From Chersky-840 sp963848335 (GTDB lineage: Bacteria > Actinomycetota > Acidimicrobiia > Acidimicrobiales > UBA8190), in contig CAWKDD010000001.1 in NCBI GenBank assembly GCA_963848335.1, forward strand, positions 1,674,001 through 1,738,000: a stretch of DNA of 64,000 nucleotides. Direction: 5' to 3'. The translations under genes and the position numbers were made by a program. Of the stretch, positions 33,950-43,228 are shown piece by piece. How positions within the stretch are numbered: the first letter of the stretch is position 1; each line of letters begins with the position of its first letter. Under the pieces are notes generated by a model, which saw nothing but the letters and a program-made list of their open reading frames with translations, did no database searches and was not told the DNA's origin.

Positions 33950-34151
33950 CGGTTCGCTCCTGTTCCGTCGGGACCGAGATGCCGGTCGGGTGCAGTCCGG
34001 ACCCTGTCAGACTAGAGACCGGACACGGGCCCCGGGGCCTTTTGGCCCCTATTCTCAGAACCTCCACAGATACACCGCGCAGGGGCGTCGCCACGAACCA
34101 CGCGACGTGTTCTCGCCCTGTCGGTGCCGACGGTAGCGTGGTCCGACCCAC

Positions 34152-35525
34152 ATGACGCGACGGATCGACATCGAGCTGACCAGCAGCCGCGACGACGGCA
34201 CCTGGACCTGGCGCGCCCCCGGGGCCCGCCAGCCGCGCGGCTCGCTCGAGGCCGCTCTGCTCCCCGAGGGCGTCAAGGTCGGCGACATCCTGCGCGCCGA
34301 GGCCGAGTTCGAGATCGACGGCATCGTGGTGACGTCGGTCCAGGCGCCCAAAGACGCCTCTCGCGTCGACAAGGCGGCGCGCATCGAGATCATCGGGTCG
34401 GGCCGCGACGCCGCGCCGGGCGGGGTGTCGGTGGTGCTCGCCCCCGGCGGCCGTCGTCGTGACTTCGACTCGGACGGCGCCCGTCCCCGACGCAGCCCCT
34501 CGGGGCGAAGTGCCGGGCCTCGGCGCAACGGCGCGCCGGGCACACCTCAAGGCGACGAGCACGGTGCTGGGCGCCCCGGACGCGGCCGAGAGGCCCGCCC
34601 CGGGCGCGAGCCGCGTGCTCCCCGACCCGAGCGGGGGGCAACCGCCGAACGCACCGATCGCGCCGAACGCGCCGACCGCCCCGAACGCGCCACACGGGCG
34701 GCGTCGGGGACACGTCCCGCCCGCACCGAGCGCACCGAACGACCCGATCGACCGCGCCGGCTCCAGACGGTGTCCACCCATCGCAACGCCGCCCTGGCCG
34801 AGCTCCGCCCCGAACAGCTCCCCGTGGCCGAGCAGCTGCTGCGGGGCGGTATCCCCGCCGTGCGCAACGCCATCGAAGAGCAAAACGCCCGCGCCCGGGC
34901 CGAGGGGCGCGCCGAGGTTTCGCCCGAGCCGCTGCTCACCCTGGCCGAGGAGCTCCTGCCCCGGATGAACCTGGCGGCGTGGAAGGACCGGGCCGTGGCG
35001 GCGCGCAACGCCGGCAAGGACGCCCCGTTGCGCGAGGTCCGCTCGGTGGTGGCGTCGGCGTCCACGGTCAGCCTCGACGACGAAGGCCGCGAGTTGGTGG
35101 GGGCGTTGCGCGAGGCGCTGCAGACGCGCGTGACCGCGTTGCGCGAGTCGTGGTTGGCTCGCATCGTGGCGGCCCTCGACGGCGGCAGGGTCGCCGACGC
35201 CCTCCGGGTCTCGTCCCGGCCGCCGGAGCCCGCCGCCCGCGTTCCCGCCGAATTGGCCGTCCGGCTGGCGGAGGCCGCCGGCACCGCCATGGCATCCGAC
35301 GTGGCCGAGGACGAGTGGAAGGCGCTGCTCGAGGCGGTGGTCGACTCCCCCGTGCGGCGCACGGTCAAGCCCGCCGGCCTCCCCGATCCCGCCGGGGAGG
35401 AACTGCGATCTGCGGCACGTCGGGCCGCCGGCCTCGTCCCCGAGCTCGCCCGCCTCCTGGGATTGCCCATCCCGCCTCCGCCCGGCCCCCGCCGGCCCAC
35501 CCCGTCGGGCGCCCGGGGGGCGTGA
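34152..35525 (+). CDS. Unknown protein with highly charged low-complexity middle
   Basis: 457 residues, not assigned to a family. The N-terminal 100 residues look like a small beta-rich domain (RRIDIELTSSRDDGTWTWRA, GVKVGDILRAEAEFEIDGIV). Residues about 110-205 are almost entirely Arg, Ala, Glu, Asp, Pro and Gly. The C-terminal 250 residues are helical (LPVAEQLLRGGIPAVRNAIE, LPRMNLAAWKDRAVAARNAG). The layout, a small beta domain plus an RNA/DNA-sticky tail, would suit a nucleic-acid-binding protein, but this is only inference. It is a single-gene unit. Confidence 0.7.
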   Translation: MTRRIDIELTSSRDDGTWTWRAPGARQPRGSLEAALLPEGVKVGDILRAEAEFEIDGIVVTSVQAPKDASRVDKAARIEIIGSGRDAAPGGVSVVLAPGGRRRDFDSDGARPRRSPSGRSAGPRRNGAPGTPQGDEHGAGRPGRGREARPGREPRAPRPERGATAERTDRAERADRPERATRAASGTRPARTERTERPDRPRRLQTVSTHRNAALAELRPEQLPVAEQLLRGGIPAVRNAIEEQNARARAEGRAEVSPEPLLTLAEELLPRMNLAAWKDRAVAARNAGKDAPLREVRSVVASASTVSLDDEGRELVGALREALQTRVTALRESWLARIVAALDGGRVADALRVSSRPPEPAARVPAELAVRLAEAAGTAMASDVAEDEWKALLEAVVDSPVRRTVKPAGLPDPAGEELRSAARRAAGLVPELARLLGLPIPPPPGPRRPTPSGARGA

Positions 35526-35550
35526 CGCCCGACGGCCGACGGCCCCCCGG

Positions 35551-35934
35551 TCAGTCGATCACCCCGTGGGTGCGCAGGAACCCCTCCATCCCGTCGACGA
35601 GCGGCACCGAAGGCACCTCGGCCAACGGGACCCAGGCCACCTCGGCGGCGTCGCCTCCGGCCACGGCCTCACCGGGGTCGTCGGTCAACGACACGGTGAA
35701 GTCGAGGATGACGAAGTGATAGCCCGGGCCCAGGCGTTCGGCCCAGCCCAAGAACCCACCGCAGAGCACTCCTAGCCCGGTCTCCTCGCGCAGCTCGCGC
35801 TCGACGGCCGCGGCCAGGGCCTCGCCCGGCTCCACGTGGCCACCCGGGATCGTCCACCGCCCCGCCTGGGGTTCGGTCCCCCGCCGTACCAGGAGCAGCG
35901 CGCCGTCGTGCACGGCGACGCCTCCCACCGCCAC
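35551..35934 (-). CDS. NUDIX hydrolase
   Basis: 127 residues. The full NUDIX box is present (GHVEPGEALAAAVERELREE then TGLGV), with the preceding LLLVRRGTEPQAGRWTIPGG typical of 8-oxo-dGTP or ADP-ribose pyrophosphatase relatives. It should hydrolyse a nucleoside diphosphate linked to another group. A stop codon lies in frame about 10 codons before the GTG at 35934, so the protein has little N-terminal extension. It may be co-transcribed with the broken acetyltransferase gene upstream. Confidence 0.88.
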   Translation of the reverse strand: MAVGGVAVHDGALLLVRRGTEPQAGRWTIPGGHVEPGEALAAAVERELREETGLGVLCGGFLGWAERLGPGYHFVILDFTVSLTDDPGEAVAGGDAAEVAWVPLAEVPSVPLVDGMEGFLRTHGVID

Positions 35935-35970
35935 GACCGGCGCGCCGGGACCGTCGCGCCCGCACCGCGG

Positions 35971-36448
35971 TCACCCCAAGGTGCGGTGCATGGTGATGAG
36001 GCGCGCCTTGAACCCCGACGCCTCGAGGAAGTTCTTGGTGTCGCGGTCACCGGGCAGCGCGCTCGACATCGACGCCACGGCAGCCCGAATCCTCGAACCA
36101 CGCCACCAGGGCCTGGAGCAGGGCGCCGCCCACACCCACGCCGCGGGCACCGGGCTCGACGTAGCAGGCGTCGACCAGCCCCAGCCGGGTCTCCCCCACC
36201 GCGTCGATCCGCCCCGTGGCCACGCCCACCACGGCGTCGTCGACGGTGCCGACGAGCACCCGGCGCCGGTGGTCGGCCAGAAGCCTGTCGAGGCCACCGG
36301 GGCGCAGCAGCGCATGGGCCACCAAGCCCGTCTCGCGCCGGGCGAAGAGCGGTCCGCCCCGGACCCGCTGCAGGTGGTCGAGCGCTTCCTCACACAGCTG
36401 GCCGCAGCGCTCAGCGTCCTCGCGCCGTGCCGGACGGGTGCCCTCCAC
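35971..36448 (-). pseudogene. GNAT-family N-acetyltransferase with a 1-nt frameshift
   Basis: From the GTG at 36448 the first frame gives a GNAT domain: ARREDAERCGQLCEEALDHL, VVGVATGRIDAVG, then DACYVEPGARGVGVGGALLQ (acetyl-CoA loop) and WFEDSGCRGVDV. The family continuation SALPGDRDTKNFLEASGFKA and RLITMHRTLG is in the next frame. Skipping one base at about 36064 restores a single 158-residue protein. Both halves are free of other defects. Confidence 0.8.
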
Positions 36449-36486
36449 GGGCGACGCCCCTTTTCCCGTTCCGTCGCCGGTCGGCG

Positions 36487-37075
36487 CTACGCGTCGCCCC
36501 CGCCGGCGAGCAGCTGCTCGACGCGGTGGAGGATGGTACGCCGTTGCCGATGCGCCGCCTCGTGGGCGCGGACCTCTTCGAGCTCGGGCAGAGACAGCCC
36601 CTCCAGGCGCTGCACGACCTGCGACGCAGAGAGGCTGTCGTAGCCGGGAATGGCCAGTGACGACGGCGAGCCGCTGCCGTTGCCCGCTCCGCCACCGAGC
36701 CACACCGACGGCGGCGGGGCACCGTCGACCGGCACGCGCTCGCGCACGGGCGAAGGGGGCGGGGTGCGCCGGAGGCACCTCGGACCCCGAATCCGGCTCC
36801 GGCGCGCCACGGTCGTCGACGCCGTCGGATGCGGGCGCAGGTCCGTGGCCGTCGCGGTGAGGGGCGATGTGACCGAGCGATTGCTCGAGTTGGCGACGAC
36901 CCATCTGCACCGCGAACTGCCCGACCAGGCGGGCCGTGTGGACCTGACCCTCGACACGGTGCCGGCCTTTTTCGACGAGCCTCGGGAATTCCTCGACGAT
37001 GGTCACCGCCAGCCCCGCCGGCCCGAACACCACGAGCTCGAGCAGCCGGTCCCCCGGGGACTTGTCTTCGGTCAC
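36487..37075 (-). pseudogene. Conserved actinobacterial protein of unknown function, with a 1-nt frameshift
   Basis: The N-terminal half from the GTG at 37075 reads DRLLELVVFGPAGLAVTIVE, then FPRLVEKGRHRVEGQVHTAR and LVGQFAVQMG; the conserved C-terminal half LAIPGYDSLSASQVVQRLEG, LSLPELEEVRAHEAAHRQRR, TILHRVEQLL is in another frame. The shift falls in a C-rich run near 36770. Both halves look like those of a conserved two-block actinobacterial protein without known function. The linker is proline-rich. Confidence 0.7.
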
Positions 37076-37115
37076 CTTGGTCCTTCCTCTTCCCGGTGTG
37101 GCACGACGGCGTCTC

Positions 37116-37603
37116 TCACACGCAGTCCCGGCACAGCCCCTTTTCGGGATCGGCCAGTTGGCTGGAGTGCTTGACGAGGAAACAGGAGCTGCACACGAAC
37201 TCGTCGGGTTGCTTGGGTAGGACCCGCTCCACTCCCTCGGTCCGGTCGTCGGGCTCGACGACCTCCTCGTCCTCGGCCTCCTCCTCCTCGACGACGAGGC
37301 GCTCCTTCAGGATCTCGTCCAGACTGGCCTCGACATCCTCGTCGTCGACCTCCTCTTCCTCCTCCTCCCCTTCCTCCGCCGTGGTGACGGCGGCGACGGG
37401 GACGACGACCACGTCGGCCTCTTCCTCCTCTTCGACCACGTCGAGATCGGCGACGACGTCGTATCGTCGTCGTCGTCGACGAGGGCCTCGTCGAGGTCCT
37501 CCTCGTCGAGCACCTCCTCGAGCATCTCGTCGTCGGCGAGGTCCTCGAGCTCCTCGGTATCGAGCTCTTCGGGTTCTGCCACGTCATCCAGGTCGTCGGC
37601 CAC
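37116..37603 (-). pseudogene. DUF4193 zinc-ribbon protein with a 1-nt frameshift
   Basis: The acidic N-terminus (start GTG 37603) and the C-terminal zinc ribbon are in different frames, joined by gaining one base near 37465 in a GAC-rich run. The ribbon, DEFVCSSCFLVKHSSQLADP then KGLCRDCV, has two Cys-x2-Cys pairs and matches the actinobacterial DUF4193 family (M. tuberculosis Rv2699c type). Function is unknown. It is longer and much more acidic than mycobacterial members. Confidence 0.78.
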
Positions 37604-38030
37604 TTCTGCCCTTTAGGTCGTCTGACGGCGCGGAGCATATCGGCTCCGATCCGTCGATCAGACCATCGCGGCGCGCGGTGCCGGGATCCCGGTTTCACGT
37701 GTGCGGCGGGCGGCAGGGCCCGGGGACCTTTGGTGCCATCTCCCACCAGACCGGCGCCACCGCCGGGGGTCATGGTGGGGACGTTCTCTACTCGGTCCCT
37801 CGGGCCACCCTCCGCCTCTCACAGCAATCCCCCCCTCGCACCCGCTCAGCCGGTCGTCCGGTCGAGCAGCAGTAGGGGCGTCTGGGACTGGCCGCACAAT
37901 ACGCGCGACGCTGTCGGCGACTCAAGCGAGCGTTGTCCGCAGCGACCAGGAACTTCGTCCATCTCCCCTGGTCACGACGGCGGCGCTTTTCTGCCCCCGA
38001 CCCCGTCCGCGGGGTCGGCAACCGCCGGGA
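37604..38030. other. 427-bp stretch without a gene; contains a strong hairpin
   Basis: Open frames here are not supported. A 9-bp stem with a TCCG loop at 37997-38018 (arms CCGACCCCG and CGGGGTCGG) lies 13 bp after the thyX-like stop and could end its transcript, but no T-run follows it. Confidence 0.5.
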
Positions 38031-39653
38031 TCAGCTCCTGCCCACCGCCGAGCGTTTGGCCTCGGCACGCTTCTCGGAACCGAGGCGTTCGAGGTCGTAT
38101 GATGCATGGTCCACAAATCCCATGGCCTCGGCGATGAGCCGGTGCCCGGCGTGTTCGGCGATGAGCCGGTGCATGTCCTGCGCCACGACGCGGTAGGCGG
38201 GGTGGCCTTGTTCGCCGGAGCGCAGCTCCAGCACGTGCATGGCCTCGCGGGCGTTCATCTGCATCGCGTAGCGAATGCGGAACGCCAGCGCCACGGCATA
38301 CGAGGCCTGGGCGCGACAGACGCGCGCCATGACCTGGTAGAGGTCGGCCGAACGCGCCATCGTCCTCTCGTAGCGCTCGGCCAGTCCCGCCTCGACGACG
38401 GTGTCGGGCATGTCGTATCCCAGCCCGGGGCCGAGCTCCTGCCATTCGATGGTGAGCATGCGGTGACGCTGCAGGTCCCGGAACGCCCCGTAGTCCGAGA
38501 CGACGTCGAACCGGTACTCGGTGCGCTCGAAGGCCCGGCCCGGACGGTGGCGGCGGTTGACACGATCGCCCACGTAGGCCGCCATGACCGCCCGCCGGTC
38601 CTCGGCGCCGAGGCCTCGGACCCGGCGCAGGACCTCCTGGTCGGACAAGGAGGTACGGGGGTAGCAGATGGCCGCGATGACCTTGTCCTCCCCCTCGGGG
38701 TCCCAGTCCACCAGGCGCACGCTCGATGCCTGCTCCGAGGGCGCGCCCGGCGCGTCGGGCCACAGACGCGCCACCACTTCCTCGGTCCGGGCCGCGGTGT
38801 CACCGAGATACTCGGTCCACACTCCGCCGCGCTCGGGCATGTCGACGCGCTGGAGGAACGAAGGGATGACCTTGCGGAGCTCCTCGAGCATGAGCTGTCC
38901 GTAACGCCGCGCCTCGGGGAGCGGATGGGCCCGCATGCGCAGCAGCAACATCTCGTAGGACTGACCTGTCCCGTACATGCCCACGTTCGACAGCGACGCG
39001 GCGGGGAGCAGACCCCTCAGCGCGTCGAGCGCCTTGGCCCGGATCGACTGGCGGTACACGAAGTCCGAGTCACCGGGGCGCTGGGGGAAGCGTCGCGTGA
39101 GCCATGCCTGGAGCTCGGGGAGCGCCGCCGCGTACGTGTCGAACATGCGGTCCATGTCCCCCACGTACCGGGCACCCACAGAGGATTCGAGGACCTCGGG
39201 GTCGCGGTGGTAGCGGTAGTGGCCGGTGCTGAGACGACTGTCGTAGGGCACGTAACGCGTGGACTGCTCGAGGTACGCCATGAGGCGGCCCCACTCGAGG
39301 ACTTTGGTCAGCACGTTCGACGCCTGCTCGCACGCCAGGTGCACACCGCCGAGCTGCGCCACCGAGTCGTCCCCGTACTCGAGGAACACGCGGTCGTAGA
39401 GCTCTTCGGCGCGCCGCAGTCCCATGGTGGCGTCCACCCCTGCGTCCCCGCTCACGTCGAGCTCGCCCACGAACTCGTCGAGGAACAGGCGCCGCAGGCT
39501 CTTGGCCGAGCGCGAGTAGCGGGCGAACAGCGCCCCTTTCACGACTTCGGGCAGGTTCACCAGGGCGAATACCGGCCCCTCCACGTTGGTGACGTAGGGG
39601 CGCAAGACCTCGACCTCGTCGGCGGTGAAGGTCTCCTCGGCGTAGGGGAACAT
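38031..39653 (-). CDS. Long ThyX-like FAD-dependent thymidylate synthase homologue
   Basis: 540 residues, about twice the length of classical ThyX (220-250), from the ATG at 39653. Two ThyX-like halves are visible. The flavin signature RHRxxSxxxxSxR is split: the first half has WGRLMAYLEQSTRY (keeps Arg3, Glu and Ser-x-Arg but loses Arg1, His and the first Ser) and the second has QRHRMLTIEWQEL (keeps RHR but loses Ser-x-Arg). The classical enzyme methylates dUMP using methylene-tetrahydrofolate and FAD. Similar long homologues occur in other phyla; whether this one is active is not settled. It is downstream of the helicase gene by 50 bp. Confidence 0.8.
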   Translation of the reverse strand: MFPYAEETFTADEVEVLRPYVTNVEGPVFALVNLPEVVKGALFARYSRSAKSLRRLFLDEFVGELDVSGDAGVDATMGLRRAEELYDRVFLEYGDDSVAQLGGVHLACEQASNVLTKVLEWGRLMAYLEQSTRYVPYDSRLSTGHYRYHRDPEVLESSVGARYVGDMDRMFDTYAAALPELQAWLTRRFPQRPGDSDFVYRQSIRAKALDALRGLLPAASLSNVGMYGTGQSYEMLLLRMRAHPLPEARRYGQLMLEELRKVIPSFLQRVDMPERGGVWTEYLGDTAARTEEVVARLWPDAPGAPSEQASSVRLVDWDPEGEDKVIAAICYPRTSLSDQEVLRRVRGLGAEDRRAVMAAYVGDRVNRRHRPGRAFERTEYRFDVVSDYGAFRDLQRHRMLTIEWQELGPGLGYDMPDTVVEAGLAERYERTMARSADLYQVMARVCRAQASYAVALAFRIRYAMQMNAREAMHVLELRSGEQGHPAYRVVAQDMHRLIAEHAGHRLIAEAMGFVDHASYDLERLGSEKRAEAKRSAVGRS

Positions 39654-39703
39654 GGCCCCGGCAACACTACGACCGGCCCGGCGCCGGGGTGGCGGACCCC
39701 CGG

Positions 39704-41827
39704 TTACCTGCCCCGGGACCCTTCGTGGCCTCGCCCGGCAGCGGGCGGGCCGGCCTCCGGAGGGCCCGGTGGGACCGGTCCCGAGAGCTCTGTCAGCGCG
39801 CCGGGGCCGAGCGACGAGGCCACCACGCCGTGCTGGAGCAACTCGGCCGCCCGGCGGGCCGCGGCCGCGGTATCGGCCCCGGCCACCACACCCAGCTGGC
39901 GCAAAAGGTCGACCAGTTGCTTGACGTTGCGGACGAAGTCGCCGGGCGCGAGCTCGGCGCGCTCGAGGACGTGCTCGAGTCGCTGTCCACGCGCCCAGCG
40001 CCACGCCACGTCGGCGAAGCCCTCGTCTGGAGGGCGCGTGCGGGGCAGGTTCGACGCCTGCTCGTGGTCCCGCAGGCTCAACGCCACCTGGGTCAGGGAC
40101 TCCAGGCGGGGGCGAAGGGCCCGGGGAGGGGGCAACAGGCTCGGCGCCCGCCCGGGTCGGGTCTCGAACGTGCACGACGACACCACGGCTGCCAACTCCG
40201 GCGCGTCGAGCCCGTCGAAGAGCCCTTCGGCCAGCGCCTCGGCGACGAGGAGGTCCGACTCGTGGTAGATGCCGGCCAACACCGCACCGCGCCGCGTCAG
40301 ACGCCAGGTGTCCAACTCCACGTAGCCGAAGTCCTCGAGCAGGGCCAGCGCCCGGTCCAGACGCCGCGACAGGGCGTGGTGGTGGCGGCTGTCGAGGAAC
40401 TGGGCGAAGGAGCGGTCCAGCACGTAATGCGCCTGATCGGCCCGGTACCGCCGCACGAGGTTGACAGCCAGGTTGTAGGTGGGGCGGAAAGACGACCGGA
40501 GATCGGGTGGTGGCGACGTGGCCAGCGCGGCGACACCCGCCATCGACACCTGCGGGGACCACACCACCACCGCGTGCCCGACCGAATCGAGCCCCCGGCG
40601 GCCGGCGCGGCCCGTCATCTGCGCGTACTCCCCCGACGACAGCCCGCTGCGGCCGTGCTCGCGGATCTTGGTGAGCCTCTCGATCACCACCGTGCGGGCG
40701 GGCATGTTGATGCCCAGCGACAGCGTCTCGGTGGCGAACACCACGCGCAGCAGGTTGGAGGAGAAGCAGTCCTCGACCGCCTCCCGGAAGGCGGGGATGA
40801 GCCCGGCGTGGTGCGACCCGAGGCCCGCCTCGAGCCCTGCCGCCCACGGGCCGTAGCCGAGGACGCGCAGCTCCTCGTCGGGGAGGCCCTCGGTGTGCTC
40901 CTCGCACCGCCTGCGGATCTCGGCCCGCTCGTCGGAGGTGGTGAGGCGCATCCCGTCCGACAGACACTGGGCCACGGCGTCGTCGCACGCCGCTCTCGAG
41001 AAGATGAAGACGATGGCCGGCAGCATCGACAAGTCGTCGAGGGCCTCAACGAGCTCGCTGCGACGGGGGCTGGCCAGGCGCGAGTGGCGCAGGCCACCGG
41101 GACGCCGGGCCTGGCGCGCCACACGCTGGTCCAAGGCGAGCGCCTGGGGATGCACCTTGCCGTCGTGCAACAACGGCACCAGGTCGACGCGCCGGCTCCC
41201 CTTTTCGGCGATGGCCACGTGATGACGCAACGCCACGGGACGGTGCTGTTCGACGACGACCTCGGTGCGACCGCGCACGCTGGTCAGCCAGGCGCCGAAT
41301 TCCCCGGCGTTGGACACCGTCGCCGACAGGCACACGAACACGACCTCGGGCGGAGCCAGGATGAGCACCTCCTCCCACACCGACCCGCGGTAGGGGTCCT
41401 GGAGGTAGTGCACCTCGTCCAGCACGACCAGACCGAGTCCGGCCAACTGCGGGGAACGGGCGAAGAGCATGTTGCGAAGGACCTCTGTCGTCATGACGAC
41501 CACCGCCGCGTCGGGCTGGTGCGAGACGTCGCCGGTGAGCAGGCCCACCGCGTCGGCCCCGTACACCTCGGCCAGCTCGGCGAACTTCTGGTTCGACAGC
41601 GCCTTGAGCGGCGTGGTGTAGAAGGCGCGCCGGCCGCCACGTCGCGCCCTCGCCACCGCGTAGTCGGCGACGACGGTCTTCCCCGAGCCCGTGGGGGCCG
41701 AGACCAGCACCGAGGATCCGTCGTCGAGGGCGTCACAGGCCGCCTCCTGGAACGGGTCCAGGCGGAACCCGAGGCGCGCCCGCACCTCGGCCCGTACCGC
41801 GCCGTCCCCGGCGGGCCCGGCGGTCAC
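39704..41827 (-). CDS. Ski2/Mtr4-like DEAD-box RNA helicase (HelY type)
   Basis: 707 residues from the GTG at 41827, 13 bp after tatC. Helicase motifs in order: VSAPTGSGKT (Walker A), TTPLKALSNQKF, DEVHYLQD (DExH box), LSATVSN, VFATETLSLGINMPARTVVI and QMTGRAGRRG (motif VI). The C-terminal 250 residues are helical as in Ski2-like helicases. Mycobacterial HelY is similarly placed beside tatC. It unwinds RNA in an ATP-dependent way. It is shorter than HelY (about 900), lacking part of the C-terminus. Confidence 0.9.
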   Translation of the reverse strand: MTAGPAGDGAVRAEVRARLGFRLDPFQEAACDALDDGSSVLVSAPTGSGKTVVADYAVARARRGGRRAFYTTPLKALSNQKFAELAEVYGADAVGLLTGDVSHQPDAAVVVMTTEVLRNMLFARSPQLAGLGLVVLDEVHYLQDPYRGSVWEEVLILAPPEVVFVCLSATVSNAGEFGAWLTSVRGRTEVVVEQHRPVALRHHVAIAEKGSRRVDLVPLLHDGKVHPQALALDQRVARQARRPGGLRHSRLASPRRSELVEALDDLSMLPAIVFIFSRAACDDAVAQCLSDGMRLTTSDERAEIRRRCEEHTEGLPDEELRVLGYGPWAAGLEAGLGSHHAGLIPAFREAVEDCFSSNLLRVVFATETLSLGINMPARTVVIERLTKIREHGRSGLSSGEYAQMTGRAGRRGLDSVGHAVVVWSPQVSMAGVAALATSPPPDLRSSFRPTYNLAVNLVRRYRADQAHYVLDRSFAQFLDSRHHHALSRRLDRALALLEDFGYVELDTWRLTRRGAVLAGIYHESDLLVAEALAEGLFDGLDAPELAAVVSSCTFETRPGRAPSLLPPPRALRPRLESLTQVALSLRDHEQASNLPRTRPPDEGFADVAWRWARGQRLEHVLERAELAPGDFVRNVKQLVDLLRQLGVVAGADTAAAARRAAELLQHGVVASSLGPGALTELSGPVPPGPPEAGPPAAGRGHEGSRGR

Positions 41828-41840
41828 CGGGGGCGGTGCC

Positions 41841-42602
41841 TCAACGGCGCAGGAGCTTGCCGATGACGATCGACACTTCGTAGAAGAGGTACAGGGGCAC
41901 CGCCAACGCCAGCATGGAGAACGGGTCTCCACTGGGCGTGATGACGGCGGCGAACACGACGATGAGGACGATGGCCCAGCGCCGCCAGGACGACAGCTTG
42001 GCCGGCGAGAGCACGCCGACGAGCTCGAGCGACACGAGGATGACCGGGAACTCGAAGGTGAGCCCGAACACGGTCATGAGCGCCACGATGAGACCCAGGT
42101 ACTTGTTGGGGTCGTAGATCTGCTTCAGCGTGGGGCCGCCGACTTTGTCCAAGAAGCCCAGAGCGTGCGGGAACGTCAGGTAGGCCAATACCGCGCCCAG
42201 GCAGAACAGCAGGATCGACGCCACCACGAAGGGGATGGCGTAGCGCTTCTCGTTGCGGTGCAGGCCGGGGGTGATGAAGCGCCACAGCTCCCACAAGATG
42301 ACCGGTGAGGCCAGGAACAGCCCCCCGTAGGCGGCCAGCTTGATGCGCAGGGCGAGCGGGTCGAGCGGGCTGGTCACATAGAGCTGACACCGGCTGTGGC
42401 CCACCACCCGGCAGTACGGCGACTGCAGGAAGTGCAGGATGCTGGGATAGACGATGGCCGCCACGGTGGCGCCCGCCGCGAAGGCCAGCACGCAGATGAC
42501 GACGCGGCGGCGCAGCTCGGCCAGGTGCTCCCCGAGCGTCATGGCATCGGCCGACGGGCGCGTCGACCGGCTTCGGAACGGGAGTCGGAGGCGGGCGACC
42601 AT
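41841..42602 (-). CDS. tatC: Sec-independent protein translocase TatC
   Basis: 253 residues with six membrane helices. The cytoplasmic N-terminus has MTLGEHLAELRRRVVICVLA with the conserved Glu, and the first cytoplasmic loop has WELWRFITPGLHRNEKRYAI. The last part (FAAVITPSGDPFSMLALAVPLYLFYEVSI) is diagnostic. TatC binds the twin-arginine signal of folded proteins and works with the TatA/B protein encoded 22 bp upstream. It precedes the helicase gene as in mycobacteria. Confidence 0.95.
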   Translation of the reverse strand: MVARLRLPFRSRSTRPSADAMTLGEHLAELRRRVVICVLAFAAGATVAAIVYPSILHFLQSPYCRVVGHSRCQLYVTSPLDPLALRIKLAAYGGLFLASPVILWELWRFITPGLHRNEKRYAIPFVVASILLFCLGAVLAYLTFPHALGFLDKVGGPTLKQIYDPNKYLGLIVALMTVFGLTFEFPVILVSLELVGVLSPAKLSSWRRWAIVLIVVFAAVITPSGDPFSMLALAVPLYLFYEVSIVIGKLLRR

Positions 42603-42624
42603 GGAGGGGATCGGGCGTTGCCGG

Positions 42625-43119
42625 TCAGTTCATGTTGGGGTCGTCGGCCTCGGCCGGCAAGGCGCGACGCGCCGACGCGCCGGACCCGTTGCCCGCCGCC
42701 GAGCCGTTGTGCGACGCCGAGCCGTTGCCCGCCACGGAGCCGTCGTGCGCCGCCGAGCCGTTCCCGGCGGGCGGCGCCGGCGCGGCGTCGCCGGGAGGGG
42801 CCGGCCCGACGGCCTCGGTGCCGGCTTCGACGGGGGGCACCTCGGCCCGGGCCGCCTCGTCACTCACGGCCCGCTCGTGCTCGTCGGCCAGGCGGTCGAG
42901 GAAGGCCAGGGGCGAGCGCACGGCCTGGGACAGCTCGTGGGTGGGGGGGAGGTTCGGGAACGCACCCCGCACCTCGCTCTCCATCCGGCTGCGCCACTGG
43001 CGCAGGTCGTGCCACAGGGCACCCAGCTGCCGCGCCACCTGGGGCAGCTTCTCGGGCCCCAGGACGACGAGGGCAACAATGAGGATGACCAGCAACTTCG
43101 CCGGGCTGAGGGACAACAT
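42625..43119 (-). CDS. TatA/TatB-family translocase protein
   Basis: 164 residues. A single N-terminal membrane helix (AKLLVILIVALVVLGPEKLP) ends in the typical GPEKLP hinge, followed by an amphipathic helix (RQLGALWHDLRQWRSRMES). The long hydrophilic tail contains several NGS-rich repeats (GNGSASHNGSAAGNGS). The GPEKLP hinge and length favour TatB over TatA, but the two cannot be separated safely. It lies just upstream of tatC. A TAGACT -10 box is 9 nt before the ATG. Confidence 0.85.
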   Translation of the reverse strand: MLSLSPAKLLVILIVALVVLGPEKLPQVARQLGALWHDLRQWRSRMESEVRGAFPNLPPTHELSQAVRSPLAFLDRLADEHERAVSDEAARAEVPPVEAGTEAVGPAPPGDAAPAPPAGNGSAAHDGSVAGNGSASHNGSAAGNGSGASARRALPAEADDPNMN

Positions 43120-43128
43120 CTCGGCCAG

Positions 43129-43134
43129 AGTCTA
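43129..43134 (-). promoter_or_regulatory. -10 box TAGACT of the tat operon
   Basis: Nine nt before the ATG at 43119, without a Shine-Dalgarno sequence; probably the promoter for tatB-tatC-helicase-thyX. Confidence 0.5.
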
Positions 43135-43228
43135 CGACGCCGGGCCTCGGGGAAACTGCCCGGTGGTCCCGGGGCCGCGCCCGCCCGGGGCTGGTCGTCC
43201 CCGGCCCCGGGGACGGGAAGGGGTCGGG

